Assembly (NCBI RefSeq): GCF_035594125.1
Contig: NW_026973714.1
Span: 492,501 to 556,500 of the forward strand
Source: Scylla paramamosain
Lineage: Eukaryota > Arthropoda > Malacostraca > Decapoda > Portunidae
Length of the DNA stretch: 64,000 nucleotides
Reading direction: 5' to 3'
The number at the start of each line of letters is the position of its first letter. The first letter of the stretch is position 1. Of this stretch, positions 46,709 through 60,102 are shown one piece after another. The translations under genes were made by a program, and so were the position numbers. Below the pieces are notes generated by a model, which made no database searches, had not been told where the DNA came from, and worked only from the letters and a program-made list of their open reading frames with translations.

Positions 46709-47506
46709 TGTGATCAGCGATGCCCTCGTTTGATCGGTGTGACGGGAACACTCCAGGAAAAGGAAGGCGGTGCGGCGCGGCAAATGTTGGGGCAAGACTT
46801 ACACGAGCGTCACGAGAGATTGAAGGAAAAATAGGAGGGAAAATGGAACGGCCTATGGAGTGTACAAACAAGTATGTATTAAGTTTTCACATTACCGCAG
46901 CGTAGCCACGTGGATTCGTCAGCAAGAATTCTTTGAAAAATATGAAGTTGAGTTGCTCACATTAACAGTTCTGGATCATTTTCTTCCATTACTATTAAGT
47001 AAACACCACAACACACTGCCACAGAGCCACGGACACATCACATGACCGTAACTCACTGAAACATGGCCACACAAAACACACAAGAATACATGCAAGCAAT
47101 TCATGAATGTGCTGACATGCCCACACTAAGTCAAAACCATAAACTTTGTGTGGCCGCTGCAATTATAATTATAGATGAAAGACACGATGAGGGAATAGCG
47201 GGAGGCAGAGGTCGAAGTGCTAGAGAGGGACAGGGCGGGGCTGGAAGGAGCTAGGCGGGGAGTGACGAAGCGATACAGGTCAGGGCAGGAAAGGGCAGGC
47301 TGGGTGAAAGGAATAAAATCATGTTTCGATTACAGTTTTTTTCCGTCCTTATATTGTCCGTGTGAATTTGAGACGAAGTAATTATTTTACTTCCATCACG
47401 AGCTATGCGTCCTCATCACCCCAGGCTCGTCATTCACTACGCTGTACCCATAAAACATAACTCTACATTTTTTTATGTTGAAATACACACAAAAAAGTGT
47501 GTAAAA

Positions 47507-47510
<4 letters not shown>

Positions 47511-47584
<74 letters not shown>
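47511..47584. repeat. (AC)37 microsatellite
   Basis: Pure AC run of 74 bp. Confidence 0.96.
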
Positions 47585-47587
<3 letters not shown>

Positions 47588-48467
47588 CCACAAATGCAGG
47601 CCATCATGCCGCATGCAAGGATGTGATGCGCCAGACTCATGACCAACACAGGATCACCAGCAGCGCACTTGTGATCCTCGCCGCGCCCACCAGCGAGGCT
47701 CACACAAGGGTGAGGGCAGCGGCACACGCCTGTCACTCCATCTGACGTTGTTGTTACCCCCGCTGCTCGGGTTGGGGGGTTCGCAGCGTGGCGTGAGCTA
47801 CATTACAGTAATCAGACCCATTTAATTCCCTGCAGTTGCACCTAAACACATTACGTGGTGGCTCGTGTTCTTGTCACTGCACTGTGAATAATGGTAATTA
47901 CCCAGTCTGAGGTGTCAGGTGGGAAGCCTTATGGCTGCGTGCACTGCAGGGAGTTATGATTGACCTCCGACAGGACCATCCAGGTGACTCTCTCATACCA
48001 AGAAGAAACATCCAGCAGAGCAGGCGGTGTGGAGACGACGAGAAGCACTGCGAGGGAGAGGTGATGGTGTGGGCGGGTGTTGGCGGGGAAGCGGATATTT
48101 GGTGGCAGAGCGGGGGCGATACGAGGGCGACAGAAAATGCCACAAGTAAACATGTGTACTTTAACTACATATTCTTTCTTTTCTCTGATTTGATACAATC
48201 TGTGTTCTGGAGGCTGCAGTTGTGCTCCTGTCGTGTTGTGAGTTGTGGGATTCTGTTGAGCGAATGACCTGTGCTAAGCATGACAGTTCCTTTGACACAA
48301 TATTATCACACTCTAGGTGGCTGGCCTTGATGCTGCAGTATTGGCTTGCTCTTCTGGCTTCCGTCCTCTTCTACCCTCTCCTATTTTTTTTTTTTTTCTT
48401 GAGCTTTCTAGTTACAGTATCTGATTTCCTGCCATGTCCTGCTCTGGATTATGAGGGAAGTATTGAG

Positions 48468-48470
<3 letters not shown>

Positions 48471-48523
<53 letters not shown>
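48471..48523. repeat. (AC)n microsatellite
   Basis: Pure AC run of 53 bp. Confidence 0.95.
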
Positions 48524-48524
<1 letters not shown>

Positions 48525-48650
48525 CTAATTCACAAAGTAAGCAACAATCTCGAGGAATGTTTCAACTATGGCACGGTCGAGGAACAATAAGCAAACTGAT
48601 TACTGTTTTACACGGGCGAGAAGCTGTAAGATTTGCTAGTCACGCCAACT

Positions 48651-48678
48651 CGTGTGTGTGTGTGTGTGTGTGTGTGTG
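48651..48678. repeat. (GT)14 microsatellite
   Basis: Pure GT run of 28 bp. Confidence 0.9.
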
Positions 48679-49609
48679 CCATCGCGAGTGACACGTGGTT
48701 TTCTCCGTACTCCTATCACCACCACCACAACACCCTTCCGTTGCCACCGCAGTCCACGTCTTCCTGAATCCATGACGGGGGTGGTGGTGGCAGTGCTTTC
48801 ATCCAAGGCAGTCTATGGCAACACCCTGTCCTCACCAGCGTCTCGTTCAAACACCACTAGCAGTCTTCCCAACATGTGTCCGCGAGCTTAAGTTACTGAA
48901 GAAATAACTACTTCAGCTATCATTGAAAGTTTCCAGGCCCTCACATACCTCCCCTCCTCCCTCCATCCCCGGCGTGTCTCTCTGGCCGCAATACAGGAGG
49001 CGAGTTTAATAATAGTCCAGCTGCATTCTTTAGCCACAAAGGAGAAAAGTTGTTGAGCCTTACATATTTACATTACCATTTTATTACAGAAACACCTCGG
49101 CCATAAGGATAAATTTTGCTGTCAAGTTCCAAGATGAATATTGGATTTACTGCGAGAACTTTAGCAAGGAGATTAGGAAGGAGTGCGTCGGAGTGGAGGG
49201 AGTGGAGAGGTGTGGCAGGGAGAGGAGAAAGAAAACGTGGTGGTGGAGAAAAGATGAGGAAGGGAAGGAGGGAGGAATGCAGCGCCGTGAGAAGGCTGCA
49301 GATGTGAGGCGGTGAAGGGAAGGACTCCACCGGGGATGAACAAGTGGGCAGATATTATGACATGTTTCAGCGCCTCTTTTTCGACCGTGAATATACATAC
49401 GAAAGACTGTGAATTACGTGACGCTGGTGAATCTCGAGACATTTACAAGCTTTACACACTACAGGGAGGGCGATATGTGTGTACAGGTGTGCTTCAGTGT
49501 GGCTGCGTGAGTCTCTTCCCTCACCAATGTGTTGCCTGCGTCGTGAATGTGAAAACAAGAGGCTCGATGGAGTTTGATGGGGAAAAAACACGGGATGAAA
49601 CAGCAGCAG

Positions 49610-49739
<130 letters not shown>

Positions 49740-50832
49740 ATTTTGATTGTCGTTTCTTCAGAGAATGACAAGTAACAAAGGCGGTCGTCTAAATATAAGA
49801 GAAGAACTCTCCTGGTTCATCGAGTGTTTCCTCGCCACCAGAATCCACTCCCTTGTCTCTCTAACACAAAGGATTGAGTCTTGCTGGGGCTGCCGTCACT
49901 TACAATACACAAGATATGATGCAGTTGTTCGTTGTTCTCCTAACTTGTTATTACAGAAGCTTCCTCGCTCATTGCCACGAGGTTAGTGATACTCGACACA
50001 ACGACAATGGCCTGTAGTCCTACACACATTCATATGGGTTGATTAACAAGTATAACAGTTAACTAGGCAGGCAGGGGGGAGGGGGGAGTCAGAGGAGCTA
50101 ATGGTAGTGTGTGTGTGTGTGTGTGTTGCTTCCATCATGTGACGCCTTTGCTCAGCCTGCAGTATAAGCTCACTCAGTCTCAGCACAAGCGGTTTTCCTG
50201 CCAAGTCTTATACATCCTTTGGTGCGGCTTTCCCGTGCAGTGTTGTTTTAGTGTTAATATTAGTATCACTAACACTCACGCCGTAACATTCAATATATTA
50301 ACACTGAACCAAAACAGCACAAGGCAGCAAGGCACACCGCATAACAAATCATCGTTTTACTTCGTGAAACCTTGTATACTAAAACAATTATGCAAAAGCA
50401 GAGCGTAAGCACCTTCACAACCTTTTGCCGCGCCGCTCCTCCTTAACGACGCTCGGCTGCCTGTGTTTTTCCTACTTGCCGCCTCTTCTTTCCCTTCTCA
50501 CACGGGATTACCCTTCACACCAGCATCACTTCCTCTTCACACACACACAAAAAGGACAAATCCTTCCTCCTCCCCTCCTCACCGCATCCCTCCTTCCCTC
50601 CCTCCCCTCCTGCCTGCACGCCCCCCCCCCCCACCTCCTCCCTCCGGCAAGTGTCTCCCTGCGTGCAGTCCTCGCCGCGCCTTATTTCTGCCTTACCGCA
50701 AGACGTCTCCCTCAGCGGGACGGGGATCGCCGCCCCGAACAAACACCCACGCAGTTCTCATTACTGGCAAGGTGCGAGGGAGCTTTTTGTGGCGGCGCGC
50801 AAGACCCCGCTGGTGGGTCAGTCTGTGCCTCC

Positions 50833-50856
50833 CTGCTGCTGCTGCTGCTGCTGCTG
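50833..50856. repeat. (CTG)8 microsatellite
   Basis: Eight CTG units in a GC-rich patch. Confidence 0.88.
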
Positions 50857-51008
50857 ACTGCAAGAGGGTGATAACTTAGCGTGACATGAGCGCACAGCCA
50901 TTGGCGCGTGTCTAATGGCTGGAATGTATCACCGCCTCGATACCAGAGCGGCCTGACATGTAGCTCTCGCGGGGCACGCTGACCCCTGCATGAGCCAGGC
51001 CCCAGCGC

Positions 51009-51036
51009 TCTCTTTCTCTCTCTCTCTCTCTCTCTG
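51009..51036. repeat. (CT)n short microsatellite
   Basis: CT run of about 28 bp with one TT interruption. Confidence 0.85.
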
Positions 51037-51219
51037 ACAGACACGAATTAATGAATATGCAATAATGTGTTTTTAATGGAGGTGCAGCAAGGGAGGGGCG
51101 GTGAGTGGCGCCATTACCCGATGTGAGGACGCGGCGGCAGCAACACACGCCGCGCCCCGAGACACAGCAAACTCAAGTCCCTCACTGCGCGTCCAGCTTC
51201 TGCTGCTCCTGCCACTAGC

Positions 51220-51303
51220 ACTACCACCACCACCACTACCACTACCGCCGCCGCCGCCGCCACCTCCACTACCACCACCGCCGCTACCACCACCACCACC
51301 GCC
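51220..51303. repeat. (CCA)n/(GCC)n trinucleotide tract
   Basis: CCA/CTA triplets with an internal GCC block, GC-rich throughout. Confidence 0.88.
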
Positions 51304-52222
51304 ATCATTACATCTTAAGGGGAGGGAGAGCGAGGGTGAAAGGAAGAGAGAGGGAGGGGAAATAATACGTTCTTGACGGGGAATTTATACTCGGTGCCGC
51401 GGTAACAAAGTCTTTGAGTTGGTTGGGCGGAGCGTGGTATGGAAGAGGAGGGAAGGAAAGGCAGCGTGTGGTGAAGCTCTGCGGGAGGATATTGCACATT
51501 TTCCCTCCAGTACTCATGAACAGAACACCGTATACTACTTTTATCGCTCCCTATATGCTGAAAAGATATCTTTTTAATATTTAAAAAAAATTCAAGTGAG
51601 GTTTTGCATCCCAATCTGTGTGACTAAATTAGTTTGTTAGGTTTACGTCAGGTAGTCCACGGCGGTCGTCTGTTGTGATAATAAGTAGTAAAGAGAAGAG
51701 GAAAAGAGGTGATGGCTTGGCACTAAGCCCCGGTGAGCAAAAAAAATGTTGGTCAAGCAGCAACACCTGGACGGCTGTGCAGGAAGCGATGTTCTTCCAA
51801 GGTGTTCGCAGCGAGGAGCAGACTGGACTGAGCAACGGTGCTTTGAGGCTTGAGTTTCAAAGACAAGTTTTCGTAAGATGACACTGGGTGAAACTGTGGA
51901 CCAAAAAATCAAGTCGCCTCGTTTCAAGCGGCTGGGCGAGCTGGACGAGGCTTGCCGAGACCTTAGTGAGCGGGAACCACTCAGAGCGGGGCCTGCTGTC
52001 TGGGCTCCAGCGGTATCCCGGAAATGATCTGTAATTACAATGGAGGGCCATGCTTTTTCTTTCCTTTCTCTGTTTTAACCTGCACAGCGAGAGAAAGGGA
52101 AGGTGCTCCGCTTACGAGAGGAGAAAGCACGAGCTGCGTTGAGGCCCTGGATGTGGACGTGGACGCGGGTGTGGATGAATTGAATACTCTTGCAAATATA
52201 ATGCTAACTTACGCTCAGAATA

Positions 52223-52416
52223 CCATCTTTTATGTCAGGTCATTACACGGAAATAAGAGTGTTTACAACGGCGCAAAACGTTCGGTGCTCTGTATTGTCA
52301 AAATATTTGGAGAAAATATCCCATCTTTTATGTCAGGTCATTACACGGAAATAAGAGTGTTTACAACGGCGCAAAACGTTCGGTGCTCTGTATTGTCAAA
52401 ATATTTGGAGAAAATA
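52223..52416. repeat. 98-bp tandem duplication
   Basis: Two copies (52223-52320 and 52321-52416), both starting CCATCTTTTATGTCAGG. I see no differences except at the outer edge. The frame open across the block (52024-52521) shifts phase between copies, because 98 is not a multiple of three. Confidence 0.95.
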
Positions 52417-53670
52417 CGCAATGGCCACAAATCTTCGCCCTGGGCACAAACATCGGTGCGTCAAGCTTCTCCAAACACAGTGAATCACGCGCAGGGTGAC
52501 ACTGGGCAATTCGTGCAGTGAAACAGATCTCACTCTCAAAAGCTTAAAAGGTCAATAAATAAATCAATAGATAAATATATGTAGCAAGGAAAAAAGAGAA
52601 TAATAAATACCATTGCCTTGATAGTTTTTGGAAGCGTACCGCGACAAACTACATATGATGCAAACCACACCAAAGAGTTATACAAGATAAACAACGGAAG
52701 GGGAAAAGGTGCCGCAGGGAAAGAATCCACAGCAATCTTATCACGAAAATACCTCCTGTTTTGAGCAGTTTTCATGCAGGGACGTTTGCATCGTCATGTA
52801 AGATCGCATCATATAACACGACTTTTTTTTCGAGTTTTCTAAAGTTTCATTGCCGACAGAAACAAAAGCGCTCGTTACTTCGTTAGATATTTTCCTTTAT
52901 AGCTCTGTTACCCTCCAGTATGGCCTGAAAGTTTGGCAGACGCTGTTTACTTTGATTCTGTCACGTCCATTGGTGCATTGTGTTAAAGACGGGGGCGGAA
53001 AGAGCGCATTGTTTAGTCTCACGCCTGATGTGGACCACTGTACCACGGGCCATGGACCACCTGTGGAGCTTGGGTCAAGGGTTGAGGCGCCTGAACTAGT
53101 AGGCGTAACGAACGACCTGTGAACAATACAATAAATTGGTTAAAGCAACGGGCATGCAGGACGCGAGGACAGTGGATGGCGAGGACAGTGTACAGAGAGG
53201 ACACTGAACAGAACCATTCAAACTACCGTGAGAAAGCCTACAAAGACTCATCCATACCTCTATGTGTATTTGTTTTGGCATTTTTCCCCCGTTGCGAGTT
53301 TCAGTAGGCAAGACACACACCTGCACCAAGGACGAAACGCAAACAGCAGTCCTCCAGTGCGCTGTAATCCAGAGCCCCCAGAGACAGCAATTCGGCGGTC
53401 TGATGTGCAGTGCGACCGTCACGAAGAAGGAAGAAGGTTCCAGCCAGGCCAAAAATAACCCCATATCTATGACAAGTGTGGCCGTAGGAACGGGAGAAGC
53501 GCATGCTGGCTCTATCACGCACATGAATTCTCAACATAAAAAAAGGTTGAAAAAAAGCTAGTGCCTCGTGTTCTGTTCTCTAAAAACTCGTGTTTGGCTG
53601 AAAATAAGAGAAAGTGCTGGATATGTTTTTTTTTTTGGGGGGGGACTGGAAACGCGAGAAGGTGATGCAG

Positions 53671-53711
53671 CCACCACCACCACAACCACCACTACCACCA
53701 CCACCACCACC
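53671..53711. repeat. (CCA)n imperfect microsatellite
   Basis: CCA units with AAC and CTA interruptions. Confidence 0.88.
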
Positions 53712-53806
53712 TCAGCGTTGCGTGTACCATTGCATCAGTATACTGTCATTTTTACTTTTTCTTTTTCCTTTCTGTGTAAAGTTGAAGGGTACGTACAGAT
53801 GGTACA

Positions 53807-53991
<185 letters not shown>

Positions 53992-54110
53992 CGTATTTTT
54001 TTAAGCAGAGAAGTAATTTAGGAAGTGTTGCATATATATTGTGTTATTGTGTTGGTGGAATGGCAAATGAAAAAAGTAGAAGCTGTAGTGAATAGGTATA
54101 GAAGCAACTA

Positions 54111-54114
<4 letters not shown>

Positions 54115-54187
<73 letters not shown>
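54115..54187. repeat. (CT)n microsatellite
   Basis: Pure CT run of 73 bp. The 12-bp string CCGCAGCTACAC appears just after it (54189) and again near 54290. Confidence 0.96.
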
Positions 54188-54190
<3 letters not shown>

Positions 54191-54855
54191 GCAGCTACAC
54201 CTGAATAATTACACGTCACCTGGTCACTCCATCACAAACAAAGGCCGTGGCTTCAAAGCGGTCACGGTCAGCATCACTGGGCTCCTCGCCGCAGCTACAC
54301 CTTGCAAACTTTGTCGCCGATGTTCCTTCATTATTGCAAACTGTTTTGTGATATTTCCTTGGAAACACTTTTCTACGTTTGCGTTTCTCGTGACATGACA
54401 AAAATTTCCTGCGGGAAACAAGTTTAGTGGTGTAGCAATACTAATGTTTTCACCGACACCATCACTCATCCAGCCAAAACTGGCACAGCAGACACTCCGT
54501 TATTTTGTAACAGACCACACCAATAACGGTGCAGATAAGGGCGTGACGCTTCAAATTAATACGTTAAAGAAAACTGAGAAGAAAAAAAATTGCAGGTTAC
54601 AAAGTTAGTTCATTGCAGATTGTATAAGAAGGCAGCAATGTCCCTCAATGACTGAGAACCAAGCATGACATATCGAGGGTAACAAGATGGCGGGAAGACA
54701 CGAAGAAAGCTTCACAACCAGTGTGGAGGATTAAAAGTAATAATTTTAGCACTATGATCATACTAGGTCCCAGACAGTGCTTGTGTCGGCTGCTGTATGC
54801 CGCTGTGCCGACAGATACTTATGGTAAGAGTTGCCAAACGCTAAAGTTAAGAGAA

Positions 54856-54928
54856 GTGGTGGTGGTGGTGGTGGTGGTGGTGGTGGTAGTGGTGGTAGTA
54901 GTGGTTGTAGTAGTGGTTGTGGTGGTGA
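54856..54928. repeat. (GGT)n imperfect microsatellite
   Basis: GGT units with AGT and TGT interruptions. Confidence 0.9.
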
Positions 54929-55482
54929 TTGAAACTGCAGCATTACTTCACAGTAAATCATATTGTCTGGCAAAATATAATTTTCGAGTGTTTTGTCGTT
55001 GTAAATTACGTAAATTGGAAAGGGAACAAGGCTATTAATTACTGTGGCCACAACGAGCCACTACTCCTAGCTTATATCAAATAAGTAATATTTTATGAAG
55101 TGAACTCTTTGCAGTGCTGCGAGAAAGGGCGGGAGAGTGCAGCAAAAAGAATGCTGCTGGTGGTGTTTGTGATCCTGCCAGAAAAGTTCCGGCACGAGGC
55201 ACCATAAGGCCCTCGCTGGCACCGGAGCAATGTACCTGAATGCTGTCAGGCTGGCAACAAGTGGCTTGTCGGTGGAAGGCATGCTTTATTCTGATAACAA
55301 ATCCAGCACAAAGGAACTACAGATATGATAATGTGTTTGTTTAAATCTGTCGTCCTTTTTAAAATGAGGGAAGTAAGTTTGGCAAATGACGGTTGCTTCA
55401 TAAGCATTCTTTCGGTGTGAGCTGATATATATATCGTCTATCGACTGAGTATTGTTATTAATCTAAGACGAGGGTTATTAGA

Positions 55483-55484
<2 letters not shown>

Positions 55485-55556
<72 letters not shown>
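55485..55556. repeat. (GT)36 microsatellite
   Basis: Pure GT run of 72 bp. Confidence 0.96.
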
Positions 55557-55557
<1 letters not shown>

Positions 55558-56016
55558 GGAAAGAGGGGCGGAAAGCAAAGCGGAAATCACGATGTCGCTG
55601 CAGATCATGGCAAAGTCTCACAAATTTTGAGCATTTTCATTCCCTGCCCTGAGAATAACTAACTACCTGACTCACCTGTGACAAGAGAATCGATCATGTA
55701 ACTTAGAGTGATCATATACGTGATAATTTTTTAACGAACCCTTAGTCACCAAGATTACTTACTTTCTTGATCGTAATTAGGGAACGCAAACACTAATATC
55801 TGTTATTGTCAATTATTATCTCTATAAAAAAATATTTATGCTTTCATTCCAGCTGGACAGTGTGTGTGGGAGGCCGCCGCCAGCACCGCAGTGGCAAGGG
55901 ATACCTCGCCTTAATGAACATTATTGCTGCAAATGAGACTGCACGCCACCGGGAAAACAACACAGGCCTTTTAGTTACCCTCACACGCGGCGCCGCCACG
56001 CGAGGGAAGTGTATGT

Positions 56017-56017
<1 letters not shown>

Positions 56018-56103
<86 letters not shown>
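56018..56103. repeat. (GT)n microsatellite
   Basis: Pure GT run of about 86 bp. Confidence 0.96.
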
Positions 56104-56106
<3 letters not shown>

Positions 56107-57418
56107 CGGTGGTGAAGTGGGAAGGGAGGAAGGTATACCTGGAGTGAGTGTGGCTGGTGTGCAAAGAGACTGTTACTGCAAGCCCTGCACGTTACCTCAA
56201 ACATAAATACCATGGCGCCTCTACTTAACAATTCGTACCGTAGCTTGCTGGTGTGTTGGGGGAGGAGGCGTTACGCGCGCCCCCACGCTCCAGATAACTC
56301 AAGGCATGTGTACATTTCTCGAGAAGCAGAAATAAAAAGGTGTGTAATGGAGTTCCTGCTGCGGCGCCGAGTCAAAAATACACACATTACCAGCACGTGG
56401 CAGCAGGCGGGGATGTGCAGGACGCAGCCGCCGCGGTGATTGACTTGTGCTGCTTGGTGTTCATTACAGGTCATGCTTTGTGTTCAGGGAAGCGAAGGTC
56501 ACTGCCGCCCCAGGAAAACGACTGAACAAGACAACATATTTTTTCTGTCTTTTAATCAACTGAGAAAGCTTTTTTACCATGTTTAAAGCACTGTGACAGA
56601 CGGAAAAGAGGCATAAAAAGACAAACAAAAACTGTGTATAAGCTTCGAGGAACATGGATTAAAAGTATTGTGATGAAATTCAATGTAGGTGTAATCTGGC
56701 AGGTGCGTTGTCTGTTTGCCGTGTACCTGTGTGCTGGACATTTACACGTCTGTCAGCCACGCCGCCAGACTCCTCAACGCACCCACCGACAATCACCACT
56801 ACCCTTTTTCTTTTTGGAAAACACATACGCGTAGAGAATAACAATCCTATTTTCGAATGATTTGAGTGTGACAGGCGTGTCCACACTAGCAACCTGTTTT
56901 TGTTACTCATAATTTTAATGCACTGAATGATATGAAAGATTTACAGTGAAAATATTGCAGTAAAATAACTAGTCAGTGAGGAAATGTGGCAGCGTGAAAT
57001 TCATCATTTGTCGTCTGCTGGTGAATAAAAGTCTCGCTCACATAAAACACCGGAAGACGTGATGAAGCAGAGGCTTGATGAGGAAGAAGACCCCAAGAAC
57101 ACAAAGAAAGGACAAGGAAAACTCAAAGCTAAAACAAAGAGAAAAGACCAACGAAAAAGGATGGAAAGAGAAAAAGGGCAGATGGCAAAGAAAGACACAA
57201 TGAAAACTTCTGCTCTCATCTGGATATTTTTCACAAAAAGTTCGCCTTGTCTATACCTGTCCTCGGGGGCCTTCGTCAGTGTGTGTGTGTGTGTGTGTGT
57301 TCGCACATGCTTTACTAGAGGACACAAGAGGGGAGGAGTTTGGTGAGTGGAGGGGCGTGGCTGGATAGGATGTGGTGGGAGGGAGAGAAAAGGTGGAGTG
57401 AGACAGAGGGCTTGTTGG

Positions 57419-57590
<172 letters not shown>

Positions 57591-57733
57591 TGATGGTAGC
57601 CTCGAAATGGAAGGAGAGTGGTGGGAAGGGGCCACCGGTGACATGATCAGGAGGGTGGTCACGGCGGTAGCAGGAAGGAAGGAACACAGTGAAGCAACAC
57701 CACCGCGAGTTCCCTGGGAGAGTACAGGGCAAC

Positions 57734-57758
57734 GCGAGGCGAGGCGAGGCGAGGCGAG
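57734..57758. repeat. (GCGAG)n pentanucleotide repeat
   Basis: About five GCGAG units. The complementary CTCGC repeat occurs at 62673-62699. Confidence 0.85.
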
Positions 57759-57897
57759 TGAGGTAATGGGAGTAAATTTCATAGTGGAAATCACCTGAGC
57801 GGCTTCCAGGAATACTGAATGTGCGGGCGTCTCCTGCCAGCCGTGAAAATATGCTGCGTGTGCATGGTTGAGAGTATTAAAATATGCTTAAGCTTGC

Positions 57898-57927
57898 GCG
57901 CACACACACGCACACACACACACACAC
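57898..57927. repeat. (CA)n short microsatellite with CG steps
   Basis: GCGCGCACACACACGCACAC-type tract of about 30 bp. Confidence 0.85.
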
Positions 57928-58023
57928 GTGAAGGATAACAGTTTATGTACATCATTTTTATATTCTTCGTTTTATCCTCTCTATAAAAACTTTCTTATTA
58001 TTCTTATTAATACTATTATCAAT

Positions 58024-58030
58024 GTTGTTG

Positions 58031-58094
<64 letters not shown>

Positions 58095-58105
58095 TATTAT
58101 TATTG
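58024..58105. repeat. (TTG)n/(TTA)n microsatellite
   Basis: A few TTG units lead into a TTA run with one ACT interruption. Confidence 0.93.
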
Positions 58106-59727
58106 ATATAGACTCCAGCAGTGTCCTCGATAAGGAAACATGGATATGGAAAATCAACAAAAGTATAAAAATAGAATAAGATAAGGAAACACAAAGAAAA
58201 TAAATAAGACAGGTAATAAAAAGAGGATAAACTTTGCCTTAAATTTATCGATGGAAACTTCAGAAAAAAGACTCATCAGGAAGTTCCTCGCACGCTTTAC
58301 TTGCATTGGAGATAAGCACAGGAAATAATTGTCTAATTGAAGAATAAAAGCGTCTAATTCATAAATCATAACGTGTTCGGCGAAGCAAGTCGAGGTGAAC
58401 CGGTAATGCGCTGTGATGAGGGTGTTCGTTATTATTGGCAACCTTGTCAGTGAACCCACCATTAGCCGCTGATGAACATGAAAATTAAGCTTATGCAGTA
58501 AAACTTCAAAAGAACGTCTATGAGTTTTAGACGAGATGGAGCAGCCGCCATTCAAACAGAAGTACATTGTTCAAGAAGTGCACAGTGAAAGAAAAAAAAA
58601 GTAGATCTCCATTTCAAGCCTTGTGAAGAATTGAAGCAGCAATTCTAATACGCCTACGATCTCCTTAAATCTACAAGGAGCTTACAGTTTCCCCAAACAA
58701 ACAAATTACGAGTTAAATGTTGTTTTTTTTTACTGTTAATTATCATATCAGGATGAGAGGAGAACTGGGAGTCTGTCTGCTTATGTCAGTCACGTAGGAG
58801 TTTAATACAAAATAAAACACTACTCTTAACTTTATAGGAAAAAAAGATGTTCACGTTTTTTCTCTCCCTGTTCCTCCTCTCTCCCTTTCTCCCTCACTCA
58901 CTGTCGTAACATGGGGTCTCCCGTGGCCATCCTCCCTACTACTTACTCCCTTGAGCTTCCTGGCCTATTAAGCTTGCCTTACATTACCCTCACCAGTCCA
59001 TTTCTCCCCCAATCCCATTGCCATCAAGAACATCCCCCTCCTTTTACCTTTAACTTTTTTCACCCCTCTCATCTACTCGCTACCCTCCCTCCTGGGCCAC
59101 CCTTTTATTCAGCTCTCATATTCACGTGGCAACCCACCACCATCAGGAGAAGCATCCACAAAACGGCCACATACCAACCCACTAACCCAGTACCGCGCCT
59201 CACCGCCGCTCCCCGCCCCATAGCAGCCCCGCAGCACGCGCCGTTAAGGGAGAGAGCACAGTGCGATGCGACGAAGCTCAGGTGCGTCACAATTAATGCT
59301 GGCACCGTTTGTGGAGGGAGTTACCTGTATGTAAGGATGAAGACCGGTGTAAAACGTAATGTCCTGCGGCTTTGTGCTCTGTAATTACTCCCAATCACAA
59401 AGAGCGGTTTTATATGCATTTTTTTTTTTCTTATTTTACTAACATGGGCGTCTTTGTTTCTTCCCTCCCTTATTATCAACTCCGTCCTCCAGGTCCTTTC
59501 CATTCCAGCTCCCTTCCGGCTCCGTTCCCTTCCTCTCAGCCTCCTACGCCTCCTCTTCCACCCCATCCTGTGCCTTGAATAATAATTTGTTCATTAATGC
59601 CTCAGTTTGTATAGTTTCATTTTTTTTTTTTTTCTATTCATAGTGACGTTCGCTTCTGGGGTTTTCAAAATATCCTGGGGATTAAATGACCAGACTCGTG
59701 CTTTTCTCTTTTGCTTCTTTTTTTTTC

Positions 59728-59730
59728 CTC

Positions 59731-59800
<70 letters not shown>
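59728..59800. repeat. (CT)n microsatellite
   Basis: CT run of about 73 bp with one CC interruption. Confidence 0.95.
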
Positions 59801-59807
<7 letters not shown>

Positions 59808-60009
59808 CAGCATGAGAATTGGTGCGAGCAGCAGTAACATAAACACTAACTTCAAGTGTTTGTGTTTCTCGCTGCAAAGGAAAAGTGCGGGGAATTGTGT
59901 CGATTATATTCCTTTATTTTCTTTCCTGGGCTCCTAAAAGTGCGAAGGGGGAGCTTGATTACTGGTATTTTTTTTTTTCCTATTCGGTACTTTCCGGGCA
60001 ATAAGATGA

Positions 60010-60034
60010 ACACACACAGACACAGACACACACA

Positions 60035-60100
<66 letters not shown>

Positions 60101-60102
60101 CA
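60010..60102. repeat. (CA)n microsatellite
   Basis: CA run of about 93 bp with three AGAC interruptions at the left and one CG near the right. Confidence 0.95.

Noticed and set aside
52024..52521. 165-codon open frame
   Set aside because: It spans a 98-bp tandem duplication in two different phases and has no recognisable motif.
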